In this document: positions 62,256 through 64,000 of the stretch, in pieces
How the letters are laid out: every line of letters begins with the position of its first letter
How positions within the stretch are numbered: position 1 is the stretch's first letter
Assembly: GCA_934045905.1 (NCBI GenBank)
Contig: OW203762.1
Coordinates: 1,302,001 to 1,366,000 of the forward strand
DNA length: 64,000 bases
DNA from: Leuctra nigra
Taxonomy: Eukaryota; Arthropoda; Insecta; Plecoptera; Leuctridae
Direction of reading: 5' to 3'
Position numbers and translations under genes: made by a program
The notes under the pieces: model-generated
What the model was told of the DNA's origin: nothing
What the model saw: the letters and a program-made list of their open reading frames with translations, nothing else
Databases searched by the model: none

Positions 62256-64000
62256 ATTCTAAGATTCGCCAGAAACCATATAGCACAGCATGGTAACCAT
62301 GGTAATAGCCTTTCTAAACCACGGCACTTATATTATCACTGCTCAATGAATTGATCATGTTGCAGTGAATTTAAACCTAAAACAATTTCTAGAAAATCAT
62401 ATAATGGTAAAGCAGTTCCCTTCTCACTAACATAATCTATCAGGAAACTGATGAACTCGGTGTAGAAATATTGTCAAAATATCAACATTTTATTAGAATT
62501 TTGAGTGTCAGTTTCAGAGAAAAGTGGTCCTCCCTTTTAAGTGTTTACCGTCGTAATTTTAAAGCTGGAACTTTAAAATTTCGTGTGCTACTTGCCAAAC
62601 TATCACGCTAAACGTCAAGGATTGCCAATTTTTTGTTGATGAAGGCAATCATTACAAAGATGGTTGCAAACTTGTGTTAGAAAACGTGGTAAACTCTTGC
62701 ACGTGAGTCATCTTTCACATTTATTTTAGAAAAATGTAGGACCTAATTCAAAATTCCTTTTGGAAGCTATTCGCGATTCACATCTAAACTTATGCTACAA
62801 AATATTTCAGCCCAATCCATAATGATGTGTGGCAACTAGAACTTTAGTACGACTTCATGTTTACAGACGAGAAGCAACTAGAAGGTGATTAGCTGGCTAA
62901 AGATCCCACACTCGCATTTTAGCAGCTACAACATAGAAACTTCTCTTATAGATAGACACTGAAATTGTATAGAAAAGTACCCAGAACGATTTTCCATATT
63001 TGTCGCAAAGTTTTCTCTCGGAGCTTCCAAACTATGCAAAAATTGGTCACCTCGACACTTCCAAAGTGTCACTTTCACAAATTATTTACACAGAAACTAG
63101 CAGCTTTATAAAACTTCCTTTCATACCGGTTTTGTGTACATGTCTCATCTACTAGAACAATGTTTTTCATAATTATTCAATAAGAATTGTAGAAACTAGA
63201 ATGAAAATAGAATACCCTGTTTTGGGGATAAAATTTTCATTTTCAAAATGGTGGCCACGAAAACTTCCAGGCAGAATCCTCTTAAGGTATTTTTGCTAAT
63301 TTTCAGTCTAATCTGTCGTTATTTTCAAAAGTTTTTGTAATTCTAGGGATATTTTGCGTGTTGGCTGTCAAATTCACGGCGACTTCGAATTTTCAGTTCA
63401 AGGCAAGGTAGTTAGAGCAAAAAGTTTCAAACGAAATGAAACTAATAATGACCGTTCAACAGATTGATCTGATATTGTGTACACACTAATTATCATATCA
63501 TATGAGTGGTCCCAGGTATATTTTTTGAAAGATATCATGTGATTTTTGAAACTTAACAAGGAACCGTTCAATCAAAGGTTTAATCGATCAACTTAAAACT
63601 TAGCAAGGTTATTGCATTGACTACCGCTCAGTATGGGACTCGTGACTGCTATAGCTGCAGCACTGAATGCTTCCGCCGATGTCTGAGGCCGCACTACAAA
63701 CGACGATTCTGGCAATATAAAGACGTTATTATTAATTTTGTTCAATGCTACAATATGCCTTCATATTTATAGCATAGGCCTAAATTAAGCTTATTGTTGT
63801 GCTGCGTCAGCTTTCCGTGCAATCTTTCCAAATGTAAGACGATCTCAGCCGGACGAGTGAAGAATTTGACCTTGGTCTGTACGTAAGAACGGGGCGGTTC
63901 CGTTTGTCACTAGACATCGACGACAGATGACTGGCCAGTCGCATGTCCCCACCCTTAGTGTACGTCAATGGTTATTGGGACCAATATTTTTGAGATTTTG
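62256..64000. other. Unassigned 3' region with Helitron-like similarity
   Basis: No gene recognised. About 63285-63340 (TTGCTAATTTTCAGTCTAATC and following) and 63540-63610 (ATCAACTTAAAACTTAGCAA) match the interior of Helitron-like copy c (31600-31730), so a related element probably continues past the window edge. Confidence 0.45.

Overview
This is 64 kb of AT-rich animal DNA, most likely from an arthropod and perhaps a hemipteran insect. The evidence is spliced genes with GT-AG introns, a tRNA-derived SINE, an R2-type retrotransposon fragment, Helitron-like, hAT-like and Tc1/mariner-like elements, and a MULE/NOF-type (Foldback) transposase. I cannot name the species. Transposons and tandem repeats fill most of the window. 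I find two convincing protein-coding genes, both on the minus strand and both multi-exon.

Layout. 1-2752: AT-rich, no gene seen. 2753-3972: 105-bp tandem repeat. 4929-8894: eight exons of a SAM-domain (SAMD3-like) gene, whose 3' end I could not find. 9409-13434: several foldback/TIR elements and a tRNA-like sequence. 13767-15538: Helitron-like element carrying a decayed R2-type reverse-transcriptase/endonuclease fragment. 15839-27027: about 9 kb of a 21-bp satellite with higher-order duplications, split by another Helitron-like element and ending in a 200-bp assembly gap.

27241-50972: the centrepiece, a Foldback-like transposon of about 23.7 kb. Its inverted arms (about 1.5 and 1.95 kb) are built largely from tandem 135-bp units. 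They enclose an apparently intact four-exon gene (30936-38475, minus, 1392 aa). The protein has MULE-type DDE transposase motifs, four near-identical PHD-like zinc fingers, and a C-terminal ubiquitin-specific-protease-like domain with recognisable Cys and His/Asp boxes. Younger insertions sit inside: three Helitron-like pieces, a mariner-like element, a 1.1-kb non-autonomous Foldback relative with a perfect 9-bp target duplication, a SINE with a 12-bp duplication, and several palindromes. A second array (137-bp unit, about 21 copies) lies just inside the right arm only.

50973-53440: mostly unannotated, with a Helitron-like 3' end. 53440-62255: nested copies of an unfamiliar inverted-repeat family ('family X'). 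It has near-palindromic CTAG-bounded ends, trinucleotide microsatellites, arms rich in a composite CRE/ETS-like motif (in one copy an 8-unit 118-bp array), and a central long hairpin whose two arms match each other far better than they match other copies. Another element with GGGCC ends, an ATAT duplication and subterminal repeats interrupts it. 62256-64000: no gene seen, only Helitron-like similarity.

The transposase and the Foldback arms plausibly form one autonomous element; the 1.1-kb Foldback could be mobilised by it. All identifications are from reading motifs by eye, with no database search.
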